NCBI RefSeq assembly: GCF_024298965.1
Contig: NZ_CP085193.1
Location: 248,001 to 312,000, forward strand
Reading direction: 5' to 3'
From: Streptomyces rapamycinicus NRRL 5491
GTDB taxonomy: Bacteria; Actinomycetota; Actinomycetes; Streptomycetales; Streptomycetaceae
DNA: 64,000 nt
The notes under the pieces were generated by a model. It did not search any database. It was given only the letters and a program-made list of their open reading frames with translations, and was not told the DNA's origin. A program made the translations under genes and the position numbers. Below are positions 25,922 through 35,089 of this stretch, piece after piece; the first letter of the stretch is position 1; each line of letters starts with the position of its first letter.

Positions 25922-26842
25922 ATGAGAGGTCTGCAAGGACTCGCCGCGACCGCTGTCGCGACGGCGATGCTGGGGCTGAGCGCCTGCGGCAACAGCACCA
26001 GCGAGGAGCCCAAGGATGCTGGACTGCCCTCCACACCGCTCAAGGTGAAGAGTGCGGTCGACTCGGGGCTGCGGGCGAAGTTTCCCGAGGGCATCCGTAC
26101 GAGCGGCGTGCTGCGCGCCGCGGCCGACCCCAACTATGCGCCGAGCGCCTTCAAGAACTCCTCAGGAAAGATCATCGGGGTCGGCGCCGACTTCGCCGCG
26201 GCCATCACGGCCAAGACAGGCCTGCGTTTCAGGTGGGTCGAGATGCCCTTCGACGGCATGCTCGCCGGTCTCAAGGCCCACCGCTTCGACACCAGCTGGT
26301 CCGCGTGGACCGTCACCCCCGAGCGTACGCAGGTGCTGAACCTGGTCACGTACCTCAACGGGGGCACATCCGCGATGGTCAAGGCCGGGAACCCGAAGGA
26401 CATCAAGAAAGCGCTCGATCTGTGCGGGCGCACGGTCGCCGCGCAGACCGGCACGGCTCAGGCGCAGGGCAACATGGACACGCTCAAGCAGCGGTGCGAG
26501 GAGGCGGGCCGGCCAGCGGTCAAGCCGATGGTCGTGCCGCAGCAGACCAACGTCAACCAGGCAGTGGGCACCGGGCGCGCGGACGCGATGCTCGCGGACA
26601 ACACGGCGGTCGCTTACCAGGCGAAACTCCAGCCCGACGTGTTCCAGTCCGTGGACACCATCTTGATCAGCCCGCAGCCGGCCGGAGTCGCGGTGTCCAA
26701 GGACGACCCGCGGCTCGCCGCCGCACTCGCGGCGACCTACAACGCCCTGATCGCCGACGGAACCTACGCAAAGATCCTCAAGCGCTGGGACATCACGAAC
26801 GCGGCGGTCAAGAAGTCCCGAGTCAACGCGGCGACCTCATGA
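25922..26842 (+). CDS. amino-acid-type ABC transporter substrate-binding lipoprotein
   Basis: 306 residues, start at 25922 with GGAG upstream. A lipoprotein signal peptide is followed by the lipobox LSAC, with Cys at 22. The mature protein is a family-3 (polar amino acid) binding protein: GVLRAAADPNYAPSAFKN, GVGADFAAAITAKTGL, FDGMLAGLKAHRFD. It also carries an ADNTAVAYQ hinge segment and the C-terminal LIADGTYAKILKRWDI. First gene of an operon with permease, ATPase, M20 hydrolase and a PLP lyase, so the ligand is probably an N-acylated or S-substituted amino acid. Confidence 0.92.
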   Translation: MRGLQGLAATAVATAMLGLSACGNSTSEEPKDAGLPSTPLKVKSAVDSGLRAKFPEGIRTSGVLRAAADPNYAPSAFKNSSGKIIGVGADFAAAITAKTGLRFRWVEMPFDGMLAGLKAHRFDTSWSAWTVTPERTQVLNLVTYLNGGTSAMVKAGNPKDIKKALDLCGRTVAAQTGTAQAQGNMDTLKQRCEEAGRPAVKPMVVPQQTNVNQAVGTGRADAMLADNTAVAYQAKLQPDVFQSVDTILISPQPAGVAVSKDDPRLAAALAATYNALIADGTYAKILKRWDITNAAVKKSRVNAATS

Positions 26843-26915
26843 GCGGGTTCGCGCATTCGCCAGGGGCGCGGCAGCGCCACGAACAAGGTCGACGAACGTC
26901 GGCGCGGAGGCCCGT

Positions 26916-27814
26916 ATGAGTACCGACACCCGTTTCGACCACGACCGGGTCGAGTTGGCGGACCTCGTGGCCGTCGCCGATCACGAGCCGGTCCGGCGGC
27001 GCCCTGTCGGGCAGGCCGTCAGCGGCGGCGTGATCCTGGTGCTGGCGGCGTTCGTCGTCGCCATCCTGGTCACCAACGACAGATTCGACTGGCCGACGGT
27101 GGGCCGCTACCTGTTCGATTCCGGCGTCTTCGAGGGCATCGCCGTGACGCTGGAGCTGACGCTCTGCGCGATGCTCGTCGGCATCGGGTGCGGTGTCGTC
27201 CTCGCCGTTCTGCGGCAGTCGGCGAATCCGATCCCCCGGTTCGCCGCCGCGCTGTACATCTGGTTCTTCCGCGGGACACCGGTCCTGGTCCAGGTGCTGT
27301 TCTGGGGGTTCGCGGCATCGCTCTTCCCCAGGGTCGGTCTCGGCATCCCGGGTGGGGGTTCCTCGTGAGCTGGGACACCAACACGGTGATCCCGATCTTC
27401 GCGGCCGCGGTGCTCGGACTCGGGCTCAACGAGGCCGCGTATGTCGCGGAGATCGTCCGGGGCGGACTGCTCAGCGTGCCGGCCGGGCAGTCGGAGGCGG
27501 CGGACGCGCTCGGCCTGGGCCGGCTCGCGACGCTGCGGTTCGTCATCCTGCCGCAGGCGATGCGGGCGATCATCCCGCCGATCGGGAACCAGTTCATCTC
27601 GATGCTCAAGATGACGTCGGTCGTGCTGGTCATCGGCGTGGGCGACCTGCTCGAATCGGTCACCCAGATCTACTCGCGCAACTACCGTCAGATCCCCCTG
27701 CTGATCGTCGCAAGCATCTGGTACTTGGTCATGACCACGCTGCTCACCTTGGTACAGGCCCGACTGGAGAAGCGGTTCGGGCGGAGCCTCAGCCGAGTAG
27801 GAGGCGCTCGATGA
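26916..27814 (+). CDS. amino-acid ABC transporter permease, one frameshift
   Basis: Membrane permease of the HisM/GlnP type, about 300 residues after repair. The first part holds the transmembrane segment GGVILVLAAFVVAILV and FEGIAVTLELTLCAMLVGI, ending IWFFRGTPVLVQVLFWG. The frame breaks near 27347, where one extra G gives IPGWGFLVSW. The second part carries EAAYVAEIVRGGLLSVPAGQ and the coupling-helix EAA motif EAADALGLGRLATLRFVILP. The stop overlaps the ATG of the ATPase gene (ATGA). Confidence 0.88.
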
Positions 27815-28587
27815 GCGGCGCCGCTACCGGGCCGGTCATCCAGGCCCAGGACGTGCACAAGAGCTTCGGCTCGCTCGAAGTGCTCAAGGGAATCGACCTG
27901 ACCGTGGACCGCGGAGAGGTGGTGTGCCTGCTGGGCGCATCGGGCTCGGGCAAGTCCACCTTTCTGCGCTGCGTCAACCATCTCGAGACCGTCGACCGCG
28001 GGTTCATCCTCGTCGATGGCCAGCTGATCGGCTCGGATCTCGTCCAAGGACGCCTGCAACAGGCGCGTCCACCGGTCGTCGCGGAGCGCAAGTCCCGCAT
28101 CGGGATGGTGTTCCAGCAGTTCAACCTGTTCGGGCACATGACGGTATTGGAGAACGTGATCCTGGCACCGATGCGGGTGAAGAAGGAGAGCCGTGCCGTT
28201 GCCGTCGAACGCGGTGTCCGGCTGCTGGAACGGGTCGGGCTCGGCGCGAAAAGGGACTCGTATCCGAGCCATCTCTCCGGCGGGCAGCAGCAGCGCGTGG
28301 CCATCGCGCGGGCTCTGGCGATGGAGCCGACGCTCATGCTCTTCGACGAACCCACGTCGGCGCTCGATCCCGAACTCGTCGGCGAGGTCCTCGACGTGAT
28401 GCGGGACCTCGCCGCCTCCGGGATGACGATGGTGGTGGTGACGCACGAAATGGGGTTCGCCCGTCACGTCGCGAGCACCGCGGTCTTCCTGAGTGAGGGC
28501 CGCATCATCGAGCAGGGGCCACCGGAAAAGGTCATCGGCGCACCCACCCACGAACGCACCCGTTCCTTTCTGGGGAAGGTGCTGTGA
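27811..28587 (+). CDS. amino-acid ABC transporter ATP-binding protein
   Basis: 258-residue cytosolic ATPase. Walker A is GASGSGKST (about residue 48), the Q-loop is VFQQFNLF, the signature is LSGGQQQRVAIARAL, Walker B is LMLFDEPTSALDPEL and the H-loop is VVTHEMGFA, all intact. It is closest to GlnQ/HisP-type ATPases for polar amino acids. Translationally coupled to the permease upstream, and its stop overlaps the M20 gene start. Confidence 0.94.
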   Translation: MSGAATGPVIQAQDVHKSFGSLEVLKGIDLTVDRGEVVCLLGASGSGKSTFLRCVNHLETVDRGFILVDGQLIGSDLVQGRLQQARPPVVAERKSRIGMVFQQFNLFGHMTVLENVILAPMRVKKESRAVAVERGVRLLERVGLGAKRDSYPSHLSGGQQQRVAIARALAMEPTLMLFDEPTSALDPELVGEVLDVMRDLAASGMTMVVVTHEMGFARHVASTAVFLSEGRIIEQGPPEKVIGAPTHERTRSFLGKVL

Positions 28588-29830
28588 TGGCGTCTGAAGC
28601 GCCGGCCCGCCAGGTCACCGGCCGCATCGAGTCGCTCACCCGCGAACTGACAACGCTGAGCCGCGAAATCCACGGGCTGGCCGAGCTCGGGTTCACCGAG
28701 CACCGATCCGTCGGAGCCATCGCCGATCTGGTCAGGGCGCACGGGATCGAGCCGCGGGTCGGCGGCTACGGCATGGAGACCTCGCTCGAGGCCAGTGCGG
28801 GGATCCTGGGGGTCCGCGGATCGCGATTCTCGCCGAGTACGACGCGCTGCCCGGCGTCGGGCACGGCTGCGGGCACAACGTCATCGGCGCGGCGGCGACC
28901 GGTGCGTTCCTCGGACTGCTCGATGTGGTCGCCGGAACGGGCGGGGCGGTCGTTCTGCTCGGCACACCGGCCGAGGAGAACGGTTCCGGCAAGGAGATTC
29001 TGGCGCGCGCCGGCGCGTTCGCGGGGATCGACGCCGCGATCATGCTCCATCCGGCCACTCACGACAGCGCCAACTTCGCCGCTCTCGGGTTGCGTTCGGT
29101 CGAGGCGGCCTACCACGGGGTCCCGGCCCACGCCTCGCATCAGCCCGAGGCCGGCCGTAACGCCCTCGACGCTGTCGTCGCCGCGTATCAGGGGATCGCC
29201 GCTCTGCGTCAGCACATGCCGCGGGCCGACCGAGTCCATGGAGTCATCACCGACGGTGGCCAGGTTGCGAATGTGGTACCCGCTCTGGCTTCGCTGAGGC
29301 TTCTGATCCGGTCCCCCGAAGTGGGGTCGCTGCTTGCCCTGAGCGAGCGGGTGCAGCGCGTTCTCGAAGGCGCCGCCATGATCACCGAGACAAGGCTTGA
29401 CGCGGTCTGGGACCGGATCCAACCATGCCTGCCGGTCCGGAACAATGACGTACTCACAGGTCGCTTCAGCGCGCACATGACCGGCCGTGGGCGGACCTTC
29501 GGTACGGACCGCGGCGCGGCTCGGGGGTCGACCGACATGGGCAACATCAGTCTGCGCATCCCGTCGATCCATCCCACCGTGGCCATCGCGCCGCCGGAGA
29601 TCGCCCTCCACACCGCCGCCTTCGCCGAGTACGCCGGCTCGGAACCGGGCGACCGGGCCGTGGTCGACGGGGCGATCGCCCTGGCCCTGACCGCGCTCGA
29701 CTTCCTCACCGATGCCGAGCTTCGGGAACGCAGCCGTGCCGAGTTCGAGGCGGCCGGCGGGGTTGTGGACGTACCGGCTCTGCTCACACCCCCGGCGGAC
29801 GGCCGGAGAGATCGGAAGGGTAGTGAATGA
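28587..29830 (+). CDS. M20-family amidohydrolase, one frameshift
   Basis: Zinc amidohydrolase of about 414 residues after repair, of the aminoacylase / aminobenzoyl-glutamate-hydrolase-like branch. The N-terminus is LTTLSREIHGLAELGFTEH. The frame breaks near 28801, where one extra G gives SAGDPGGPRIAILAEYDALP followed by the metal-binding HGCGHN. The rest has LLGTPAEENGSGKEIL, the dimerisation lid HGVPAHASHQPEAGRNALD and the late TDMGNISLRIPSIHP. Probably releases an acyl group from an imported N-acyl amino acid. The stop overlaps the start of the PLP gene (ATGA). Confidence 0.9.
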
Positions 29831-30957
29831 ACCACGACGACCGCGGTCTCGCGACCAGGTTGGTGCATGGCCGCGGACCGAACCCGCTGGGAGCGGTCGC
29901 TACCCCGGTATTCGACACCGCGTCGTTCGCCATGGCGGACATGGCCGCGCACCGGCGCACCGTCGAGGCTCCCTCGGTACACGACTACTACTCCCGGGTC
30001 CACAACCCGACCGTCGCAGCGCTCGAGTCGACACTGGCGTCGATCGAGTCGGCACCGCGCGCGCTGGCCTTCACTTCGGGGATGGCGGCGATCACGACGG
30101 CCATGCTCGCCCTGGGCCGCCGTGGGGGCCACTTCATCGCGTCCGACCAGTTGTTCGTCAACAGCAGGGAATGGCTGGCACACGACCTTCCGGACTTCGG
30201 ATGTGAGGTGACGTTCGTCGACCTGACGAACCTGAAGGCGCTGGACGCCGCGTTCCGCCCCGCCACCCGCGCGGTGTTCTTCGAGGAGTTCACCAATCCG
30301 CTGCTCGATGTGCTCGACATCGAGGCGATCGTCGCGATCGCGCATGATCACGACGCACTCGCGGTGGTGGACAACACCTTCGCCACCCCCGTGCTGTTCC
30401 GGCCGCTGGAGCTCGGCGCCGACATTGTGATCCACAGCGCGACGAAGTACCTGGCCGGGCACGGCCGGGTACTGGCCGGTGCGCTGGCCGGCAGCGGGCC
30501 GGTCATGGACTCGATAGCCCTGCTGCGGCGGCGGCTTGGGACGATCATAACCCCGCACAACGCGGCCGCCGTCATCGAGGGGTTGAGCACGCTCGAACTG
30601 CGAGTCGACCGGGCCAGTGCGACCGCGCTGCGACTGGCCGAACTCGCCGATGCCCATGGGGCGACCAGCACGGTCAACTATCCGGGGCTGCCGGGCGCCC
30701 CGGGACACGAACTCGCGTACCGGCTGACGGGAGGGCACCGCTTCGGTGGGATGCTCTCGTTCACGCTGCGCAGGCCCGCCCGCAAGGCCGTGGTCTACGA
30801 CGCCTTCACGCAGTTCGTGCGGGCCACCAGCCTCGGTGACGTGGTGAGCCTGGTGGATTCGGTGGAGGATCCCGATGTGCTGCGCCTGTCCGTCGGTGTC
30901 GAGAGTCCCGACGACCTGCTCACCGACCTGGAGAAGGCGCTCAACGCGGCCTTATGA
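29827..30957 (+). CDS. Cys/Met-metabolism PLP enzyme (cystathionine gamma-synthase/lyase-like)
   Basis: 376-residue aminotransferase-fold enzyme with PLP Lys in SATKYLAGHG. Other family motifs are YSRVHNPTVAALESTLASIE, LAFTSGMAAITTAM, VFFEEFTNPLLDVLDI, AVVDNTFATPVLFRP and, at the C-terminus, ATSLGDVVSLVDSVED with LRLSVGVES. Intact. As last gene of the transporter/hydrolase operon, a C-S lyase acting on an imported cysteine or homocysteine derivative after M20 deacylation is the best reading. Substrate specificity is not visible. Confidence 0.92.
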   Translation: MNHDDRGLATRLVHGRGPNPLGAVATPVFDTASFAMADMAAHRRTVEAPSVHDYYSRVHNPTVAALESTLASIESAPRALAFTSGMAAITTAMLALGRRGGHFIASDQLFVNSREWLAHDLPDFGCEVTFVDLTNLKALDAAFRPATRAVFFEEFTNPLLDVLDIEAIVAIAHDHDALAVVDNTFATPVLFRPLELGADIVIHSATKYLAGHGRVLAGALAGSGPVMDSIALLRRRLGTIITPHNAAAVIEGLSTLELRVDRASATALRLAELADAHGATSTVNYPGLPGAPGHELAYRLTGGHRFGGMLSFTLRRPARKAVVYDAFTQFVRATSLGDVVSLVDSVEDPDVLRLSVGVESPDDLLTDLEKALNAAL

Positions 30958-30972
30958 GAAGGGCGGTGTCAA

Positions 30973-30991
30973 GCCGGGCAACGTGCCCGGC
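30973..30991. terminator. hairpin after the PLP gene
   Basis: GCCGGGC, loop AACGT, GCCCGGC: a 7-bp perfect GC stem 16 bp after the PLP gene stop. No U tract follows, which is usual for actinomycete hairpins. Confidence 0.5.
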
Positions 30992-31152
30992 CTCCGCCCT
31001 CCGGGTGGTCGCGGCTCCGGAGCTGCCAGGGGGCGTTGTACAGATCAGCGCCTCCGCCGCGATCGCCTCCAGCGCGGCAGCGACCGCGGCGCGGGCCACC
31101 CCCTGCCCGCGGTGCCGGGAGGCGGTGAAGACGCAGCCGATCCGGGGGCGGC
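30975..31152 (-). pseudogene. GNAT acetyltransferase fragment
   Basis: The minus strand reads IGCVFTASRHRGQGVARAAV followed by AAALEAIAAEALI. RHRGQGVA is the acetyl-CoA-binding motif A (Q/RxxGxG/A) of GNAT enzymes. Only about 55 residues are present, with no start or C-terminal part. It lies just beyond the ATPase stop. Probably a remnant. Confidence 0.5.
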
Positions 31153-31169
31153 ACGGCGGGGACGTCCAC

Positions 31170-33143
31170 TCACGCGGTGTCCTCGGTCAGCCGGGGCCAG
31201 GCGGCCTCGCGCAGCAGGCGCAGGCCGTTGAGGCCGACGATGACCGTGGAGCCCTCATGTCCGGCGACGCCCAGGGGCAGAGGGAGGGTGCCGATCAGGT
31301 CCCAGGCCACCAGGACGGTGATGAACGCCCCGGCGATGGCCAGGTTCTGGACGACCAGGCGGCGCGCGGTGCGTGAGAGCCGCACGACGGACGGGACAGT
31401 GGCGAGTTCGTCTCGGACCACGACAGCGTCGGCGGTCTCCAGAGCAAGGTCGGAGCCGGCCTTGCCCATGGCGATCCCCACGTGTGCGGCGGCTATCGCA
31501 GGCGCGTCGTTGACGCCGTCGCCGACGACCAGCGCCCGTCGCCCCTGGGTCTCCCACTCCTTGACGGCGGCCAGCTTGTCCTGGGGCAGCAGCCCGGCGC
31601 GGATCTCAGTGATGCCGACCTCGGCGGCCAGACGCCGGGCCGCACGCTCGTTGTCGCCGGTCAGCAGCACCGGGGCGCGGCCGGTCAACCGGGTGAGGGC
31701 AGCGACCGTGGCCGCCGCGTCCGGCCGCAGCCGGTCGGCGATGCCCAGCACCCCTACCGGCGTGCCGTCGCGGAATACGGCGACCGCGGTGCGCCCGGCC
31801 TCCTCCAGGCGGGCCACGACCTTCCGAGGTGGCTCGTGGGCGGCGCCGTTCAGCAGGCGGGCGGGCGAGCCGACCGTGACGGTGTGTCCGTCGACCTCGG
31901 CGGTGACGCCCTGCCCGGGGCTGGAGGTGAAGTCGTCCGCATCGGCCAGGGGCAGGCCGCGTTCGCCGGCGGCGGTGACCACGGCGCGGGCGAGCGGGTG
32001 CTCACTCGGGTGCTCGGTGGAAGCAGCCAGCCGCAGAAGGGCGCTCTCGTCCACGTCGCTGCCGGGAAGCGGGCACAGGTCGGTGACGTAGGGGGTGCCT
32101 TCGGTGAGGGTGCCGGTCTTGTCCAGGGCGACGATGTCGATCTGCCCGAGGCGCTCCATGATGACGGAGGACTTGGCGAGCACCCCGCGGCGGCCGGCGT
32201 TGGCGATGGCGGACAGCAGCGGCGGCATGGTGGAGAGCACCACCGCGCACGGCGAGGCCACGATCATGAACGTCATCGCCCGCAGCAGCGCGGAGGAGAG
32301 CGTGTCGCCGAAGGCGAAGGGGACGGCGAAGACGGCGAGGGTGGCGATGACCATGCCGATCGAGTAGCGCTGCTCGATCTTCTCGATGAGCAGCTGGGTG
32401 GGAGCCTTGGTCGCAGAGGCTTCCTCAACCATCTTCACGATCCGGGCGATCACCGAATCCGACGGGTCCCGCTCGACCCGTACGCGCAGCGCGCCGGTGC
32501 CGTTGACGGTGCCGGCGAACACCTCGTCCCCCGCCTGCTTGGCCACGGGCAGGGGCTCGCCGGTGATGGTGGCCTGGTCGACGTCGCTCGTCCCGTCGAG
32601 GACCTGGCCGTCGGCGCAGATGCGCTCCCCGGGCCGGATCAGGATGGTGTCCCCGACCGCGAGGTGCTTGGTGGCGACGTTCTCCTCGGTGCCATCCGGC
32701 AGGAGGCGGGTGGCGGTGGTGGGGCGACGTCGAGCAGGCCGCGCACGGAGTCGGTGGTGCGGGCGGTGGCGACGGCTTCCAGGGCACCGGAGGTGGCGAA
32801 GATGACGATCAGCAGCGCCCCGTCGAGGAGCTGCCCGATCGCGGCGGCTCCGAGGGCGGCGGCGACCATCAGCAGGTCAACGTCCAGCGTCTTGTCCTTC
32901 AGCGCCTTCAGGCCCTCCCAGCCCGGCTCCCAGCCACCGGTCAGGTAGGTCGCGGCGAACAGCGTCCCCACAGCCACGCCGGACCGTCCAGCAGGTAGAC
33001 GGGCAGAGCGAGCAGGAACAGCACCAGGGCCGCGAGCGCCCACTGTGCCTCCGGCAGCGCAAGGACACGCGTGCGACGCCGGGGCGGGGTCGCACGGGGG
33101 CGCCGACGGGCGGCGCGGACCGCTGTTCCAAGACAGCAGACAT
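31170..33143 (-). CDS. P1B-4 heavy-metal ATPase (CtpJ/NmtA-like), three frameshifts
   Basis: Metal efflux pump of about 655 residues. The subgroup is read from the SPC motif in helix 4 (IVASPCAVVLST) and HEGSTVIVGLNGLRLL in the last helices, the P1B-4 signature for Co/Ni/Fe/Zn export. Phosphorylation site DKTGTLTEG, the HP motif TEHPSEHPLARA and the hinge GDGVNDAPA are intact, and the A-domain TITGEPLPV is present. Frame breaks at about 33075, 32980 and 32723 can each be repaired by one base. The start at 33143 gives MSAVLEQRSAPPV. Divergent from an NmtR-like sensor, exactly as mycobacterial nmtR/ctpJ. Confidence 0.88.
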
Positions 33144-33194
33144 GACAAAGCAACCCTTCTCGGGCGGGTGAGGGCAACACCTCCACCATACAGG

Positions 33195-33220
33195 AATATA
33201 TGAACAGGTCTTCAAGTGTC
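33195..33220. promoter_or_regulatory. candidate ArsR/SmtB-type (NmtR) operator
   Basis: ATATATGAACAGGTCTTCAA contains the interrupted palindrome TGAA-N6-TTCA (33201-33214), the core form of ArsR/SmtB 12-2-12 operators. It lies between the divergent ATPase gene and nmtR-like gene, about 20 bp before the latter's start. Confidence 0.6.
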
Positions 33221-33236
33221 ATCAGTATGATGGGGC

Positions 33237-33647
33237 ATGGGTCACGGACGCGTCACCACCAGCAGCGCCAACAGCGGCGCCAGCAGCGGCGCCACCACCC
33301 GCGAACGCCTCGACGCGGTCGGTACCGCCGACGTCGCCGCCACCCTCCAGGCCCTGACCACCCCCTCCCGGCTGTATATCCTGGCCCGGCTCCAGGAGGG
33401 GCCCTGCTCGGTCGGCGATCTCGCCGAGGCCGTGGGCATGGAAACCTCCGCCTGCTCACACCAGCTGCGGCTGCTGCGCAATCTCGGACTGGTCACCGGC
33501 GAACGACAGGGCCGCTCGATCGTCTACTCCCTCTACGACAACCACGTCGCGGAACTCCTCGACCAAGCCCTCTACCACGTCGAACACCTGCGCCTGGGCG
33601 TTCCGGACCTTCCGGCGGAACGGCCCGAGCCGATCTCTGCGGACTGA
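33237..33647 (+). CDS. nmtR: NmtR-like ArsR/SmtB nickel/cobalt sensor
   Basis: 136 residues. It aligns by eye along its length with mycobacterial NmtR: the N-terminal MGHG (used as Ni ligands in NmtR), LQALTTPSRLYILARL, the recognition region MGMETSACSHQLRLLRNLGL and RSIVYSLYDNHVAELLD. The alpha-5 metal site ligands D..H and H..H are all present (YDNHVAELLDQALYHVEHL). It represses the neighbouring P1B-4 ATPase gene until Ni(II)/Co(II) binds; this is inferred from the orthologue. Confidence 0.88.
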   Translation: MGHGRVTTSSANSGASSGATTRERLDAVGTADVAATLQALTTPSRLYILARLQEGPCSVGDLAEAVGMETSACSHQLRLLRNLGLVTGERQGRSIVYSLYDNHVAELLDQALYHVEHLRLGVPDLPAERPEPISAD

Positions 33648-33813
33648 GCAGCGACCGGGGTTCATCGCGTGTCCAGGCCAACCGGCAGACCCGCCAGCCA
33701 GGTTGGCGGTCCACTTCATCGCCGCGGCCCTGTGTAGCCTGCTGACGAGCGGGGCATCTCGGATCGCCTTGAGCCGGATCAGGCGGCGATCGAGTACCGG
33801 CGCCCAGCCGCGT

Positions 33814-34986
33814 TCACCGATTAGCGGCCAGCACCGCCGCGAGGCCCTCTTGCAGATCTTTGACGAAATACTCGGGAACCTCCAGCGCCGGGAAATGTCC
33901 TCCGCTTTCGGGCAACCTCCATCGGACGATCTGCCGGTACCGCTCTTGCGCCCAGGGGCGCGGACACTTCTCGACGTCGCGGGGATACATACTGATTGCC
34001 GACGGGACATCCACCCGAAGTTCGGGGTCGAGCGAGTTGTGGCTTTCGTAGTAAATGCGGGCCGACGATGCTCCGGTCCGCGTCAGCCAATACAGGGTGA
34101 CGTCGTCAAGAATTCTGTCTCTGGAAATCGTCTCGAACGGGCTGTCTTCGGTGTCCGACCACTCGGCGAACTTGTCGAGGATCCAGGCGAGAAGCCCGAC
34201 CGGTGAGTCGACGAGCGAGTAGCCGATGGTCTGCGGCCGGGTCGCCTGCTGCTTCGCGTACGCCGCGCGGTGGCGCCAGAAATCGCGGGTTTCCTCGGCC
34301 CATTCGCGCTCGACCGCCGTCAGCCCGTCCGTTGTCAGCCCGGGCGGTCCCTCCGCGAACGTTGTGTGGATGCCGAGAACGTGCGCCGGGAACCTGCCGC
34401 CGAGAACCGTGGTGATATTGCCTCCCCAGTCGCCGCCGTGGGCCACGAACTTGCCGTAGCCGAGCCTTCCCATCAGTTCCACCCATGCGGCCGCGATCTT
34501 TTCGGTTCCCCACCCGGTGGTGGCCGGCTTGTCGCTGTAGCCAAAGCCTGGCAGCGACGGGACCACGACGTGGAACGCCGGTGCGTCTGCGTCTTTCGGA
34601 TCTGCCAGCTCGTCGACTACATCGATGAACCGAGCAATGCTGTCCGGCCAGCCGTGCGTCAAGATCAGAGGAGTGGCATCCGCGCGCGCGGATCGGCGGT
34701 GCAGGAAGTGGATTCCCAGATCATCAATGGTCGTGCGGAACTGGCCGACACGGTTGAGGCGCTCTTCGAACGACCGCCAGTCGTACCCGGTGCGCCAGTA
34801 GTTCACGACATCGACGAGGTCGGCGAGCGGAACGCCCTGTTCCCATCGGCGAGGGTCGGGCGCGGCGCGATAGACCGTCTCAGCCTCCGGAAGTCGCGCC
34901 GCGGCCAGTCGCGCGCGCAGATCGTCGAGGTCAGCGTCAGTCGCGTGGGCTTCAAATGCTTGCACGTCACTGGTTGGACGGGGCAT
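33814..34986 (-). CDS. epoxide hydrolase (alpha/beta hydrolase with EHN domain)
   Basis: 390 residues. The N-terminal EHN domain (DADLDDLRARLAAARLPE, FEERLNRVGQFRTTI) is followed by the alpha/beta-hydrolase core. The oxyanion motif is HGWPDSI, the nucleophile Asp is in AHGGDWGGNITT, and the catalytic His is in GGHFPALEVPE. Hydrolyses epoxides to diols in the cytosol; it resembles microsomal-type/juvenile-hormone epoxide hydrolases in bacteria. Divergent from the CGNR regulator with a shared operator region, suggesting control by it. Codon use is less GC-saturated than in neighbours. Confidence 0.92.
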   Translation of the reverse strand: MPRPTSDVQAFEAHATDADLDDLRARLAAARLPEAETVYRAAPDPRRWEQGVPLADLVDVVNYWRTGYDWRSFEERLNRVGQFRTTIDDLGIHFLHRRSARADATPLILTHGWPDSIARFIDVVDELADPKDADAPAFHVVVPSLPGFGYSDKPATTGWGTEKIAAAWVELMGRLGYGKFVAHGGDWGGNITTVLGGRFPAHVLGIHTTFAEGPPGLTTDGLTAVEREWAEETRDFWRHRAAYAKQQATRPQTIGYSLVDSPVGLLAWILDKFAEWSDTEDSPFETISRDRILDDVTLYWLTRTGASSARIYYESHNSLDPELRVDVPSAISMYPRDVEKCPRPWAQERYRQIVRWRLPESGGHFPALEVPEYFVKDLQEGLAAVLAANR

Positions 34987-35007
34987 GAGACCTCCTGGCC
35001 ATCGTGG

Positions 35008-35087
35008 AACCGGCTACGGTCCATCGCGAACCGGCTAAGGCGGTTCTAGCAGCCTTCCGAGCCACGCCGCAACCCGCTAAGGTGGTT
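35008..35087. promoter_or_regulatory. three phased operator repeats between epoxide hydrolase and CGNR genes
   Basis: AACCGGCTAAGGCGGTT (35029-35045) is palindromic except for one pair. AACCCGCTAAGGTGGTT (35071-35087) and the half-site AACCGGCTACGGT (35008-35020) are related. Starts are at 35008, 35029 and 35071, i.e. spaced 21 and 42 bp, multiples of two helical turns. The last ends two bases before the CGNR start codon and includes its AAGGTGG ribosome-binding site. Confidence 0.7.
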
Positions 35088-35089
35088 CC

